Source: Chloroflexota bacterium (GTDB lineage: Bacteria; Chloroflexota; UBA5177; JANWHV01). Taken from it: a stretch of 5,385 bases of DNA. Below, in pieces: positions 1-5,384 of the stretch (position 1 is its first letter; each line of letters begins with the position of its first letter). The notes under the pieces are model-generated. The model did not search any database, had not been told where the DNA came from, and saw nothing but the letters and a program-made list of their open reading frames with translations. The position numbers were made by a program, and so were the translations under genes. The DNA lies in assembly GCA_025924845.1 (NCBI GenBank), contig JAICHN010000360.1, positions 1 through 5,385 of the forward strand. The letters are read 5' to 3'.

Positions 1-2
1 AT

Positions 3-1496
3 CCCAAGCGCTGGGCCGATCAAGACCAGTGGAACGGCGGCTGGATTCTTGACCGCAAGGGCCGGTTGCGCCTCAAGGCGGGCGGGCCGTTGAAGAAGTT
101 GCTGACCATCTTCTGGAATCCCGATCTACCCACTATTGATGAGTACTACGAGCCCTGGACCTACGACTACGAGACCCTGACCACCGCGCCGGTGTCCAAG
201 CATGACCCCGTGGTCCGCCCTCACTCGAAATTGACCGGGAAGACGATGAGCGTAGGCTGGGGGCCAAACTGGGAGGACGACCTGGCGGGTGCGCCCGAAT
301 ACGCGCCGCGTGATCCGAATATGGAGAAGATGGAGCAGCAGGTAGCGATGGAGTATGAGCAAGCGTTCATGTTCTATCTGCCCCGCATCTGCGAGCATTG
401 CCTCAACCCCTCGTGCGTGGCGTCCTGCCCCTCGGGCGCCATGTACAAGCGGGAGGAAGACGGCATCGTACTGGTCGACCAGGCCAAGTGCCGCGGCTGG
501 CGTTTCTGCGTCTCCGGCTGCCCCTACAAGAAGGTCTACTTCAACCACAAGACGGGCAAGGCCGAGAAATGTACGCTTTGCTATCCACGCATCGAGGCGG
601 GCCTGCCCACCATTTGCTCGGAGACCTGCGTCGGGCGTATCCGCTACCTTGGGCTGGTCCTGTATGACGTTGATCGGGTCAAGGAGGCCGCGTCGACCCC
701 GAGCGAACAGGATCTCCTGGAAGCGCAACAGAGCGTCTTTCTGGACCCAGAGGACCCGGCCGTACGCGCCCAGGCCCGACTGGATGGAATCGCCGACGAT
801 TGGATCGAGGCGGCGCGCCGCTCGCCCGTCTACGCGCTGGCCATGCGCTACCAGGTCGCCCTACCGCTGCATCCCGAATTCCGCACCATGCCGATGGTCT
901 GGTACGTACCACCGCTCTCGCCGGTGGTGAATGCGCTCGAGGTGGACGGGCCGATGACCGACCCGGACGATGTGTTCCCGGCCATCGACCATCTGCGCAT
1001 TCCTATCGAATACCTGGCCAATCTGCTGGCTGCCGGCGACACCGAAGTGATCCGCGTGGTGCTTAAACGGCTGGCGACGCTGCGGTCCTACATGCGGCGA
1101 AAGGAGGTCCACCAGGAAACAGACAGCAACCTGGCGGCCTCGGTGGGCATGACGACGACGGATATCGAGGCACTGTACCGCCTGTTGGCCATCGCCAAGT
1201 ACGAGGACCGCTACGTCATTCCCCTGGCACACACTGAGTTGGCCGACCAACTGATGGAACAGCAGGGCTCCTGCGGTCTGGATTTCGACGGCGGCCCTGG
1301 TAATTGCGGAGCGATCGCTCCGCCCACCATCCCCGCCAAACGGGCGGACAACAGCCGGTTCATGTTGCTCAAGATGGCGCCGCCTCCTGCCCAAGGGCAG
1401 ACGAATGGTGGACCACCAACCAGACAGGAAGCAGCGGCACAAGGTATACCAGGCCCCTCGAACGCGGCAGCGGAGGGAGGTGAGGACCACCCATGA
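3..1496 (+). CDS. narH: Respiratory nitrate reductase beta subunit NarH, 5'-truncated by the window edge (or NxrB of a nitrite oxidoreductase)
   Basis: Iron-sulfur electron-transfer subunit of the membrane-bound NarGHI complex. It passes electrons from the NarI hemes to the molybdenum subunit NarG on the cytoplasmic face. The reading frame is open from base 3 and gives 497 visible residues. It aligns by eye with E. coli NarH from about its residue 53, so roughly 50 N-terminal residues with the first Cys cluster are missing. The TTG at 66 is internal, because the family match (GGWI motif) continues upstream of it. Visible ligands are C130, C133, C138, C142 (CEHC...CP, from base 390); C163, W166, C169, C173 (CRGWRFC, from base 489), where Trp replaces a Cys as in the [3Fe-4S] site of NarH; and C190, C193, C205, C209 (from bases 570 and 615). 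The last 40 or so residues are a Pro/Gly/Gln/Ala-rich, probably disordered tail. The stop overlaps the narJ start. Nitrite oxidoreductase beta subunits of the cytoplasmic type would look very similar. Confidence 0.96.
   Translation, partial: PKRWADQDQWNGGWILDRKGRLRLKAGGPLKKLLTIFWNPDLPTIDEYYEPWTYDYETLTTAPVSKHDPVVRPHSKLTGKTMSVGWGPNWEDDLAGAPEYAPRDPNMEKMEQQVAMEYEQAFMFYLPRICEHCLNPSCVASCPSGAMYKREEDGIVLVDQAKCRGWRFCVSGCPYKKVYFNHKTGKAEKCTLCYPRIEAGLPTICSETCVGRIRYLGLVLYDVDRVKEAASTPSEQDLLEAQQSVFLDPEDPAVRAQARLDGIADDWIEAARRSPVYALAMRYQVALPLHPEFRTMPMVWYVPPLSPVVNALEVDGPMTDPDDVFPAIDHLRIPIEYLANLLAAGDTEVIRVVLKRLATLRSYMRRKEVHQETDSNLAASVGMTTTDIEALYRLLAIAKYEDRYVIPLAHTELADQLMEQQGSCGLDFDGGPGNCGAIAPPTIPAKRADNSRFMLLKMAPPPAQGQTNGGPPTRQEAAAQGIPGPSNAAAEGGEDHP
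1476..1483 (+). promoter_or_regulatory. Strong Shine-Dalgarno site of narJ
   Basis: GGAGGTGA lies inside the purine-rich end of narH (1472-1485), 9 nt before the narJ ATG. It lets narJ recruit ribosomes independently even though its start overlaps the narH stop, and it supports the ATG at 1493. Confidence 0.75.
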
Positions 1497-2146
1497 AACT
1501 GGTGTTCCGCGCCAAGGGGCCGGCGGCCCAGACGCCCTACAAGCTCCTCTCGGTCCTGTTCCTGTACCCGGATGAGCGGATTGTGAGCGCGCGTCCCGAG
1601 ATTCTGGAGGCCGTCGCCCAGCTACCCGCCTCACCTCAGAAGGCCGCTATCGAACGCTTTTGCCTCTATTGGGCCACCGCCACGCCTACCGCGCTGGCGC
1701 AGGCGTACGTGGACACGTTCGACCTGCAGAAGCGTAGCGGCCTCTACCTCAGCTTCTACCTATATGGCGACACCCGACAGCGCGGCATGGCCCTCTTGCG
1801 CTTGAAACGGCTATATCGGGCCGCGGGCATGATCCTGGATCCGAAAGAGTTGCCCGACTACCTGCCAGTCATGCTGGAGTTCGCGGCATCGGCGCCGCTC
1901 GGCTACGGTGAGACGATTCTGAGCGAGTACCGGGCCGGACTTGCCCTGATCCAGCGCCATTTGCGCGAGGTCGACAGTCCTTACGTACACCTGCTGGACG
2001 CCATTCAGGCCGGCCAGCCGGCCCTATCGCCGGTGGAACTCGAACACCTGGGACGACTGATCGCCGATGGACCGCCCAGTGAGCAAGTGGGATTGGAGCC
2101 GTTCGCGCCGCCGGAGGTCATGCCAGGCAGGGGGGCCAGACGATGA
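1493..2146 (+). CDS. narJ: Nitrate reductase assembly chaperone NarJ
   Basis: System-specific cytoplasmic chaperone of the NarJ/TorD/DmsD family. It binds apo-NarG, assists insertion of the molybdenum cofactor and Fe-S cluster, and holds back membrane attachment until NarGH is mature; it is not part of the final enzyme. The 217-residue product is close to the usual length (E. coli 236). Family marks are YKLLSVLFLYPDE at residues 16-28, the segment DTFDLQKRSGLYLSFYLYGDTRQRG at about 74-98, which is the most diagnostic part of the family, and LPDYLPVMLEFAA at 120-132. It is all-helical in character with no signal peptide or membrane segment. The ATG sits in an ATGA overlap with the narH stop and has a good Shine-Dalgarno site. 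The Pro/Gly/Arg-rich C-terminus is not conserved in the family. Confidence 0.95.
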   Translation: MKLVFRAKGPAAQTPYKLLSVLFLYPDERIVSARPEILEAVAQLPASPQKAAIERFCLYWATATPTALAQAYVDTFDLQKRSGLYLSFYLYGDTRQRGMALLRLKRLYRAAGMILDPKELPDYLPVMLEFAASAPLGYGETILSEYRAGLALIQRHLREVDSPYVHLLDAIQAGQPALSPVELEHLGRLIADGPPSEQVGLEPFAPPEVMPGRGARR

Positions 2147-2841
2147 GCACGCCGAACATCCTGGTCTGGGTTGTCCTGCCGTATGCTTCCATCGTCCTCT
2201 TCGTCGCGGGCCATATCTGGCGCTACCGACACGACCAGTTCGGCTGGACGAGCCGTTCGACCCAACTTTTGGAACGCCGCCAGTTGGCCTGGGGCAGCAA
2301 CCTGTTCCACTTCGGCGCTCTGGCGGCGATCGGGGGCCACGTGCTGGGGATGCTGGTTCCGGAGAAGTTCACCGAGGCGGTCGGTATTTCGGAGTACAGG
2401 TATCACATCATCTCGGCCTATGCCGGTACGGCAGCCGGCCTGGTCTGCGGCGCCGGGTTGGTTATCTTGATCTATCGGCGCCTTGCCGTGCGCCGGGTCT
2501 GGGTCGGCACCACCTACACCGATATCGCCGTCTATCTGCTGCTGCTCATTCTGATCGGCCTGGGGATCGCCGAGACCACCGGCATCAATCTCCTGGGCAC
2601 ATCCTACAATTATCGGGCCACGGTCGGCGTGTGGTTCCGCGGCATCTTCGGGTTCACGCTCTATCCGGGGATCATGGGTAGGGCGCCGCTGATCTATCAG
2701 TTACATGCGGCCACGGCCTGGCTGCTGTTCGCGTTATGGCCGTTCAGCCGGCTGGTCCATGCCTGGAGCATTCCGTTCCAGTACATTGGGCGCCCGTACA
2801 TCCTCTATCGCCGTCGTTACAAGGTGTCGGGCCGGGCGTGA
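2143..2841 (+). CDS. narI: Respiratory nitrate reductase gamma subunit NarI (di-heme cytochrome b)
   Basis: Integral membrane subunit that oxidises quinol and passes electrons through two b hemes to NarH. The 232 residues contain five predicted membrane helices at about 5-26, 50-71, 88-111, 126-146 and 182-206. Four histidines match the E. coli heme ligands (56, 66, 187, 205): H56 in FHF and H66 in GGHV on helix 2, H188 in QLHA and H206 in LVHAW on helix 5. The LVHAWSIPFQYIGRPYILYRRR end (about 204-225) is typical of the family. The start overlaps the narJ stop (ATGA). The upstream site is a G-run (2130-2135) rather than a clean Shine-Dalgarno, so translation probably depends on coupling to narJ. 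All ligands are intact, so the protein should be functional. Confidence 0.96.
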   Translation: MSTPNILVWVVLPYASIVLFVAGHIWRYRHDQFGWTSRSTQLLERRQLAWGSNLFHFGALAAIGGHVLGMLVPEKFTEAVGISEYRYHIISAYAGTAAGLVCGAGLVILIYRRLAVRRVWVGTTYTDIAVYLLLLILIGLGIAETTGINLLGTSYNYRATVGVWFRGIFGFTLYPGIMGRAPLIYQLHAATAWLLFALWPFSRLVHAWSIPFQYIGRPYILYRRRYKVSGRA

Positions 2842-3041
2842 TCCTCACCCTGGGCACCCCGAACGCTCCTCACACGACCGCGGCGAGCGTTCGGGGCGAC
2901 CACCGCATTGTCGCCTTTCAAGTGGTCATCTTCGGCGCTGCCGCCGCGGCCCCGGTGGCCGGTGGCTGGAGTACCCTTGCCACGGACCTCGGGGCGGTCG
3001 CGGTCATCAACGCCGCGCTGCTGTATGCCTGGGGACAGTGA
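2838..3041 (+). CDS. Small two-helix membrane protein of unknown function, fourth gene of the nar operon
   Basis: I do not recognise this 67-residue protein. The frame is open further upstream inside narI, but the best start is GTG at 2838, in a 4-nt GTGA overlap with the narI stop, the same spacing as the two upstream junctions. The first 21 residues are polar. Two hydrophobic segments follow at about 24-42 (IVAFQVVIFGAAAAA) and 46-65 (LATDLGAVAVINAALLYAW), separated by a short GGW turn. Third codon positions are about 80% G or C, as in the neighbours, which supports real coding. It is loosely reminiscent of small DUF4395-type two-helix proteins, but the match is too weak to assign. A weak AAGGTG (2820-2825) lies 12 nt upstream. 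By position it could be a small membrane accessory of the reductase; this is inference. It ends 18 bp before the convergent regulator gene. Confidence 0.6.
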   Translation: MILTLGTPNAPHTTAASVRGDHRIVAFQVVIFGAAAAAPVAGGWSTLATDLGAVAVINAALLYAWGQ

Positions 3042-3059
3042 GGTGGAGCATGCCGTGCT

Positions 3060-3779
3060 TCAAGATGCCGCCAGACGCGGGTGCCGCTCTTCCGGCGCCG
3101 GTATCCCGACCACCGGAGCACCGAGGAGCGCGTGGAGCGCCTGGGGATCCACGCGCACGATACCGTCGCGGCCACGGGTGATGGTGCCCTCCTGCTCCAG
3201 GTGACGCAACTCGCGACTGACCACCTCGCGGACGGTGCCGACCCGCGCCGCGATCTCCTGTTTGGTCAGCGTTACGGTCCCCATCACGGCGCTTTCCCGC
3301 AGCAAGAGCTTCCCTACACGCTGGGTGAGGTGTTGTAACGAGAGATCCTCTACCAGGCCCGCCAGCTGCCGGACTCGGCCGACCATGATCCTGATCACCG
3401 CGGCGGCCACGCGTGGATTCGTCTCGACCAGGTAGGTCATAAGCGAGGCGGGCAGCACAACGATATCGGCGCCGGGACCAAGTACCTGAGCGCTGGCCAG
3501 ATTGAGCCCACCATCGAAGGCCGCCACATCGTTGAACGTGGCATCTCGACCTACCACGAACAACACCTGCTCCTTTCCTTCGGCCGAGCTCTCAAAGATA
3601 CGCACCCGCCCGCGGCGAACCGCGTAAAGCGCCTCGGCCGGCTGACCGGCCAGCAGAATGAGTTCGCCGGCACAGAGGTTCAGCTGTTGGACCTGGCGTC
3701 CGATCGGCGCCAACTCATCGAGTGAGAGCGCCTGGAAATAGGGCAGCTTTTGGAGAAACCGCACGTCAACCCCGCCCAC
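3060..3779 (-). CDS. Crp/Fnr-family transcriptional regulator with FNR-like recognition helix, no Fe-S cysteine set
   Basis: The 239-residue product has a cyclic-nucleotide-type beta-roll sensor domain (about 8-115), a long dimerisation helix (about 116-155) and a winged helix-turn-helix (about 168-212). In the recognition helix, E185, S188 and R189 reproduce the E--SR pattern by which FNR reads TTGAT half-sites. There is only one cysteine (C36), so an oxygen-sensing [4Fe-4S] cluster of FNR type is excluded. The loop after FNDVAAFDGG reads LNLAS instead of the Arg-Ser that contacts cAMP in CRP, so cAMP binding is unlikely. This leaves a DNR/NarR-like or otherwise unknown ligand; heme/NO or redox sensing is only a guess. 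The GTG start is supported by a perfect AGGAGGT 6 nt upstream. The C-terminal 20 residues are a variable tail. It converges on the nar operon and is a likely regulator of it. Confidence 0.9.
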   Translation of the reverse strand: MGGVDVRFLQKLPYFQALSLDELAPIGRQVQQLNLCAGELILLAGQPAEALYAVRRGRVRIFESSAEGKEQVLFVVGRDATFNDVAAFDGGLNLASAQVLGPGADIVVLPASLMTYLVETNPRVAAAVIRIMVGRVRQLAGLVEDLSLQHLTQRVGKLLLRESAVMGTVTLTKQEIAARVGTVREVVSRELRHLEQEGTITRGRDGIVRVDPQALHALLGAPVVGIPAPEERHPRLAAS

Positions 3780-3785
3780 AATCGT

Positions 3786-3792
3786 ACCTCCT
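3786..3792 (-). promoter_or_regulatory. Shine-Dalgarno site fixing the GTG start of the Crp/Fnr regulator
   Basis: On the minus strand AGGAGGT stands 6 nt before the GTG at 3779. It decides for this non-ATG start. Confidence 0.8.
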
Positions 3793-3820
3793 ACTCGGCA
3801 GGTCGCGAGTGGCCCAATGG

Positions 3821-3842
3821 ATCAAGCCTGGATTCTCCAGGC
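3821..3842 (-). promoter_or_regulatory. Possible operator in the leader of the regulator: TTGAT half-site next to a 6-bp inverted repeat
   Basis: About 45 nt upstream of the regulator start, the minus strand carries TTGAT (3821-3825), an FNR-type half-site without a matching second half. It is directly next to a perfect inverted repeat with 6-bp arms, GCCTGG and CCAGGC, 5 nt apart (3826-3842). Since the encoded protein has an FNR-like recognition helix, autoregulation is conceivable. A -10-like CATAAT lies further upstream on the same strand (3878-3883), but no -35 hexamer is seen. The repeat could also be just a small leader hairpin. Confidence 0.3.
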
Positions 3843-3932
3843 GGCGCGGTCACCCACGTTTCTCGCAGCCGTACCTCATTATGGGGACGCGGGCCGGCGG
3901 CCGGGCAGGGCCGAACGACCTGAACCCGAGAG

Positions 3933-3983
3933 GCCGAAGGTCACATGTCCCTCAGACCCGCCTTCGGCGCCCTGAGGGACATG
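3933..3983. repeat. Interleaved inverted repeats: 12-bp arm hairpin plus competing 8-bp pairing, downstream of usp
   Basis: CATGTCCCTCAG (3944-3955) and CTGAGGGACATG (3972-3983) are perfect 12-bp inverted arms around a 16-nt loop, which itself can form a 4-bp stem with a TTC loop (3959-3969). A second perfect pair, GCCGAAGG (3933-3940) and CCTTCGGC (3961-3968), interleaves with the first, so the two stems are mutually exclusive or form a pseudoknot. On the minus strand the strong hairpin begins 24 nt after the usp stop, so it may be the usp terminator or a 3'-end stabiliser. No T-tract follows on either strand, so it is not a classical intrinsic terminator. Confidence 0.75.
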
Positions 3984-3985
3984 CT

Positions 3986-3999
3986 TCCGCGATCGCGGA
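3986..3999. repeat. Perfect 14-bp palindrome after the usp stop
   Basis: TCCGCGA is followed immediately by its reverse complement TCGCGGA. With no loop, it is better suited to a DNA-binding protein dimer than to an RNA hairpin, though a shorter stem could form. It sits between the usp stop and the 12-bp-arm hairpin. Confidence 0.6.
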
Positions 4000-4006
4000 T
4001 GGACTA

Positions 4007-4942
4007 TCAGGTCCCGCTCAAGCGGGTCAGCGCTGGTTCGCGGACGCTGACCCGCTCCGCGTGGGTGGGAAGCAGCGAGACTTTCGCCTGCATTTTCGGC
4101 GCATCGCGGATGAGCAACACCGCCGCCGCATTGCCGCGCGCCACCTCCTCGGCCACCGAACCCCGCGCTAAACGGGCCAGGCCGCTATACCCGTGAGTGG
4201 CCATCACCACCAGTTGATCGGCGCCCGCCTGCTCCTTAATCGACCGAGCGACCTCGCCCATCACTACCTGGTACCGGCAAGCCACGCTCCGCCGCTCCAG
4301 GCGCCGGGCAATTGCCTCAAGATAGCTCTCCGCTTCCGGCCCCTCCCTGGCGGCGCCGATCACCCGCAACAAGCGTGCCTCGCGCACCACCTGACGGTGG
4401 AACAGATCCTCGACCGCGTCGAGGGCCGCCTCGGCATGGGACGAGCCGTCCAGGGGCACCAGCGCCGAGGGGAGGACCCCGACCGCCCCGAAAGGGCGCA
4501 CCCGCAGCACCGGAGCAATTCCCTGGCGCAGCAGGCGGTCGGCCACGGACCCGAAGGCAAGGCGTGCCAGGCCGGTACGCCCATTACCGCACATCGTCAC
4601 CAGATCAATGTGCGCCGTGCGCTCGTAGTCGACCAACGCAGGCGTGATAAAGCCTTCAAGGCGCGCCGTTTCCACCTGGAGGCCGGTTCGGCTAAGCCGA
4701 TCGGCGGATGCCTGAAGGTGAGTGTCCGCCTCGTCGGTTATGGCGTTCATCACCTCATCATGATAGGTGGCCGGCATGAAGGTCGGTCCCATAATCGGAT
4801 GCTCTCCCCATGCGGTGGGCGGCTCGACCACGCGTACGAGGTGAAGGGTCGCATCGGTACGGCGCGCCAGTCGCGCCGCATAGGACAGCGCATAGTCGGC
4901 CAACGCCGATCCGTCCAGGGGAACCATGATAGTGCGAAACAT
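4007..4942 (-). CDS. Tandem-domain universal stress protein (UspA family)
   Basis: The 311-residue soluble protein has two Usp domains. Domain 1 (about 1-150) begins MFRTIMVPLDGSALAD and ends with the nucleotide-loop-like segment GRTGLARLAFGSVADRLL (121-138). Domain 2 (about 157-280) begins ALVPLDGSSHAEAAL and ends with THGYSGLARLARGSVAEEV (249-267). The G-x2-G-x9-G-S/T ATP motif is nearly complete in both, but the first Gly is Cys in domain 1 (C118) and Ala in domain 2 (A248), so ATP binding is likely but not certain. Such proteins support survival under stress, energy limitation or anaerobiosis. About 30 extra residues (281-311) form a charged tail outside the fold, and their codons lie within an inverted repeat. 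The ATG has AGGAGGT 6 nt upstream. Adjacent nar genes and a Crp/Fnr regulator suggest a role in low-oxygen respiration; this is inference. Confidence 0.93.
   Translation of the reverse strand: MFRTIMVPLDGSALADYALSYAARLARRTDATLHLVRVVEPPTAWGEHPIMGPTFMPATYHDEVMNAITDEADTHLQASADRLSRTGLQVETARLEGFITPALVDYERTAHIDLVTMCGNGRTGLARLAFGSVADRLLRQGIAPVLRVRPFGAVGVLPSALVPLDGSSHAEAALDAVEDLFHRQVVREARLLRVIGAAREGPEAESYLEAIARRLERRSVACRYQVVMGEVARSIKEQAGADQLVVMATHGYSGLARLARGSVAEEVARGNAAAVLLIRDAPKMQAKVSLLPTHAERVSVREPALTRLSGT
4013..4056. repeat. Second 12-bp-arm inverted repeat with a competing 6-bp hairpin, overlapping the 3' end of usp
   Basis: AGCGGGTCAGCG (4021-4032) and CGCTGACCCGCT (4045-4056) are perfect inverted arms around a 12-nt loop, lying within the last usp codons. 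A further CCCGCT (4013-4018) can pair with 4021-4026 across a 2-nt loop, so the middle arm has two possible partners. On the minus-strand transcript the order is arm A, arm B, then a copy of the start of A: the layout of alternative hairpins. No T-tract follows. Confidence 0.7.
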
Positions 4943-4948
4943 TGCCCA

Positions 4949-4955
4949 ACCTCCT
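4949..4955 (-). promoter_or_regulatory. Shine-Dalgarno site of usp
   Basis: Minus-strand AGGAGGT ends 6 nt before the ATG at 4942. It is the same motif and spacing as in front of the Crp/Fnr gene. Confidence 0.8.
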
Positions 4956-4965
4956 CTCCGGTTTG

Positions 4966-4994
4966 ACTATCTCCAACATGAGGCATCTTGATGA
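4966..4994 (-). promoter_or_regulatory. Candidate usp promoter (weak)
   Basis: On the minus strand GATAGT (4966-4971) matches 4 of 6 positions of TATAAT. At 17 nt the -35 position (4989-4994) reads TCATCA, a poor hexamer that falls inside the first GATGAGA repeat. A weak -35 covered by a repeat is what an activator-dependent promoter would look like. Transcription would start about 15-20 nt before the ATG. No experimental-grade support. Confidence 0.3.
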
Positions 4995-5061
4995 GACCTT
5001 GATGAGAGGAACCTATGCCGTGCCGATCCGCGCCCTGCCTTTTTCTCATCCCCGTCTCATC
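4990..5061. promoter_or_regulatory. Four-heptamer operator-like array upstream of usp (two 7-4-7 direct repeats facing each other)
   Basis: GATGAGA occurs at 4990-4996 and 5001-5007, and its reverse complement TCTCATC at 5044-5050 and 5055-5061. Within each pair the period is exactly 11 bp, about one helical turn, and the two pairs are inverted with 36 bp between. In the left pair the match extends to CTTGATGAGA. Two heptamers with a 4-bp spacer is the known layout for OmpR/PhoB-family response regulators (for example the Pho box). The left pair overlaps the presumed -35 region of usp. The binding protein is not identifiable from this window. Confidence 0.6.
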
Positions 5062-5120
5062 TCACACAGGCATCATTGGTGGTGAGCGGATAGCGGACCG
5101 CCCCGCGAGTCTCCGCTCAG

Positions 5121-5135
5121 GCCGGCTGAGCCGGC
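5121..5135. repeat. GC-rich palindrome, 7-bp arms with 1-nt centre
   Basis: GCCGGCT and AGCCGGC flank a single G. It lies in the spacer between usp and the right-edge gene. It could be a protein-binding dyad; it has too little loop for an RNA hairpin of full length, and no T-tract follows. Confidence 0.45.
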
Positions 5136-5160
5136 ACGGGGTAGGCAGTGCGGCAGGACA

Positions 5161-5187
5161 GCGGCGGCGCCGGCAGGGGCGCGCCGC
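5161..5187 (-). terminator. GC-rich hairpin, candidate terminator of the right-edge gene
   Basis: GCGGC (5161-5165) and GCGCC (5167-5171) pair with GGCGC (5178-5182) and GCCGC (5183-5187), leaving one bulged G and a 6-nt loop: ten G-C pairs. On the minus strand it begins 20 nt after the stop of the gene at 5208. No T-run follows, so if it terminates it is of the T-less kind; in DNA this GC-rich it may also be chance. Confidence 0.3.
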
Positions 5188-5207
5188 GGTTGAGCGCGAG
5201 GCTGGAC

Positions 5208-5384
5208 CTATACATCCGGCGGCTGTGGTATAGGCGCCCACGCGTCCGGGGTGAAGAGCGCGGCCCACAGGTCTCGCTCGGCCTTGATGGCGTCAAGGAC
5301 CCCCTGTGCAGACTTGACGCTGCGCGGCGGTACCTGCACGCGGACGGCGCGCGCGCGGTAGCGCCGGCCCGCCCGAAAGACCTG
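5208..5384 (-). CDS. C-terminal end of an unrecognised protein, continuing beyond the right edge
   Basis: An open minus-strand frame enters from the window edge and runs 58 codons to a TAG at 5208-5210. No start lies in the window. Codons end overwhelmingly in G or C, and the composition changes from Arg-rich (QVFRAGRRYRARAVRVQVPP) to an amphipathic helix-like segment (AQGVLDAIKAERDLWAALF) and a short Pro-rich end. This looks like a genuine protein C-terminus on the same strand as usp. I recognise no family. If real, its transcript heads towards usp, 265 bp away with hairpins and a promoter region between, so it is probably a separate unit. Confidence 0.5.
   Translation of the reverse strand, partial: QVFRAGRRYRARAVRVQVPPRSVKSAQGVLDAIKAERDLWAALFTPDAWAPIPQPPDV

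Noticed and set aside
66..68. TTG as the start of narH
   Set aside because: The frame is open upstream to the window edge and the upstream residues, including GGWI, match NarH, so the gene is simply truncated.
861..1634. Long minus-strand frame of 257 codons opposite narH and narJ
   Set aside because: It is the antisense shadow of two clear family genes in GC-rich DNA, and its translation shows no family resemblance.
2736..2837. Upstream extension of the small ORF after narI
   Set aside because: This part overlaps the conserved fifth helix and C-terminus of NarI and reads as a shadow; GTG at 2838 gives the operon-typical 4-nt overlap.
3042..3059. Bidirectional terminator between the small ORF and the convergent regulator
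   Set aside because: Only a 5-bp imperfect stem (around GAGCA and TGCTT) can be drawn, with no T-tract on either strand.
4193..4966. Long plus-strand frame of 257 codons opposite usp
   Set aside because: The usp strand has two recognisable domains, a strong ribosome site and correct length; the opposite frame has low-complexity His/Arg/Gly-rich sequence typical of a shadow.
4963..4991. Plus-strand promoter starting with TTGACT
   Set aside because: The -35 match is good, but at 17 nt the -10 reads TCTTGA, and no convincing plus-strand gene follows.
4988..5003. FNR box made of the two TTGAT motifs upstream of usp
   Set aside because: The two TTGAT are in direct, not inverted, orientation with 11-bp period, so they do not form a TTGAT-N4-ATCAA dimer site; the heptamer-array reading fits better.
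5015..5268. Short frames on both strands in the spacer right of usp (5015-5233 plus, 5062-5268 minus)
   Set aside because: They have no ribosome sites or family resemblance, cross the repeat array, and conflict with the better-supported gene end at 5208.
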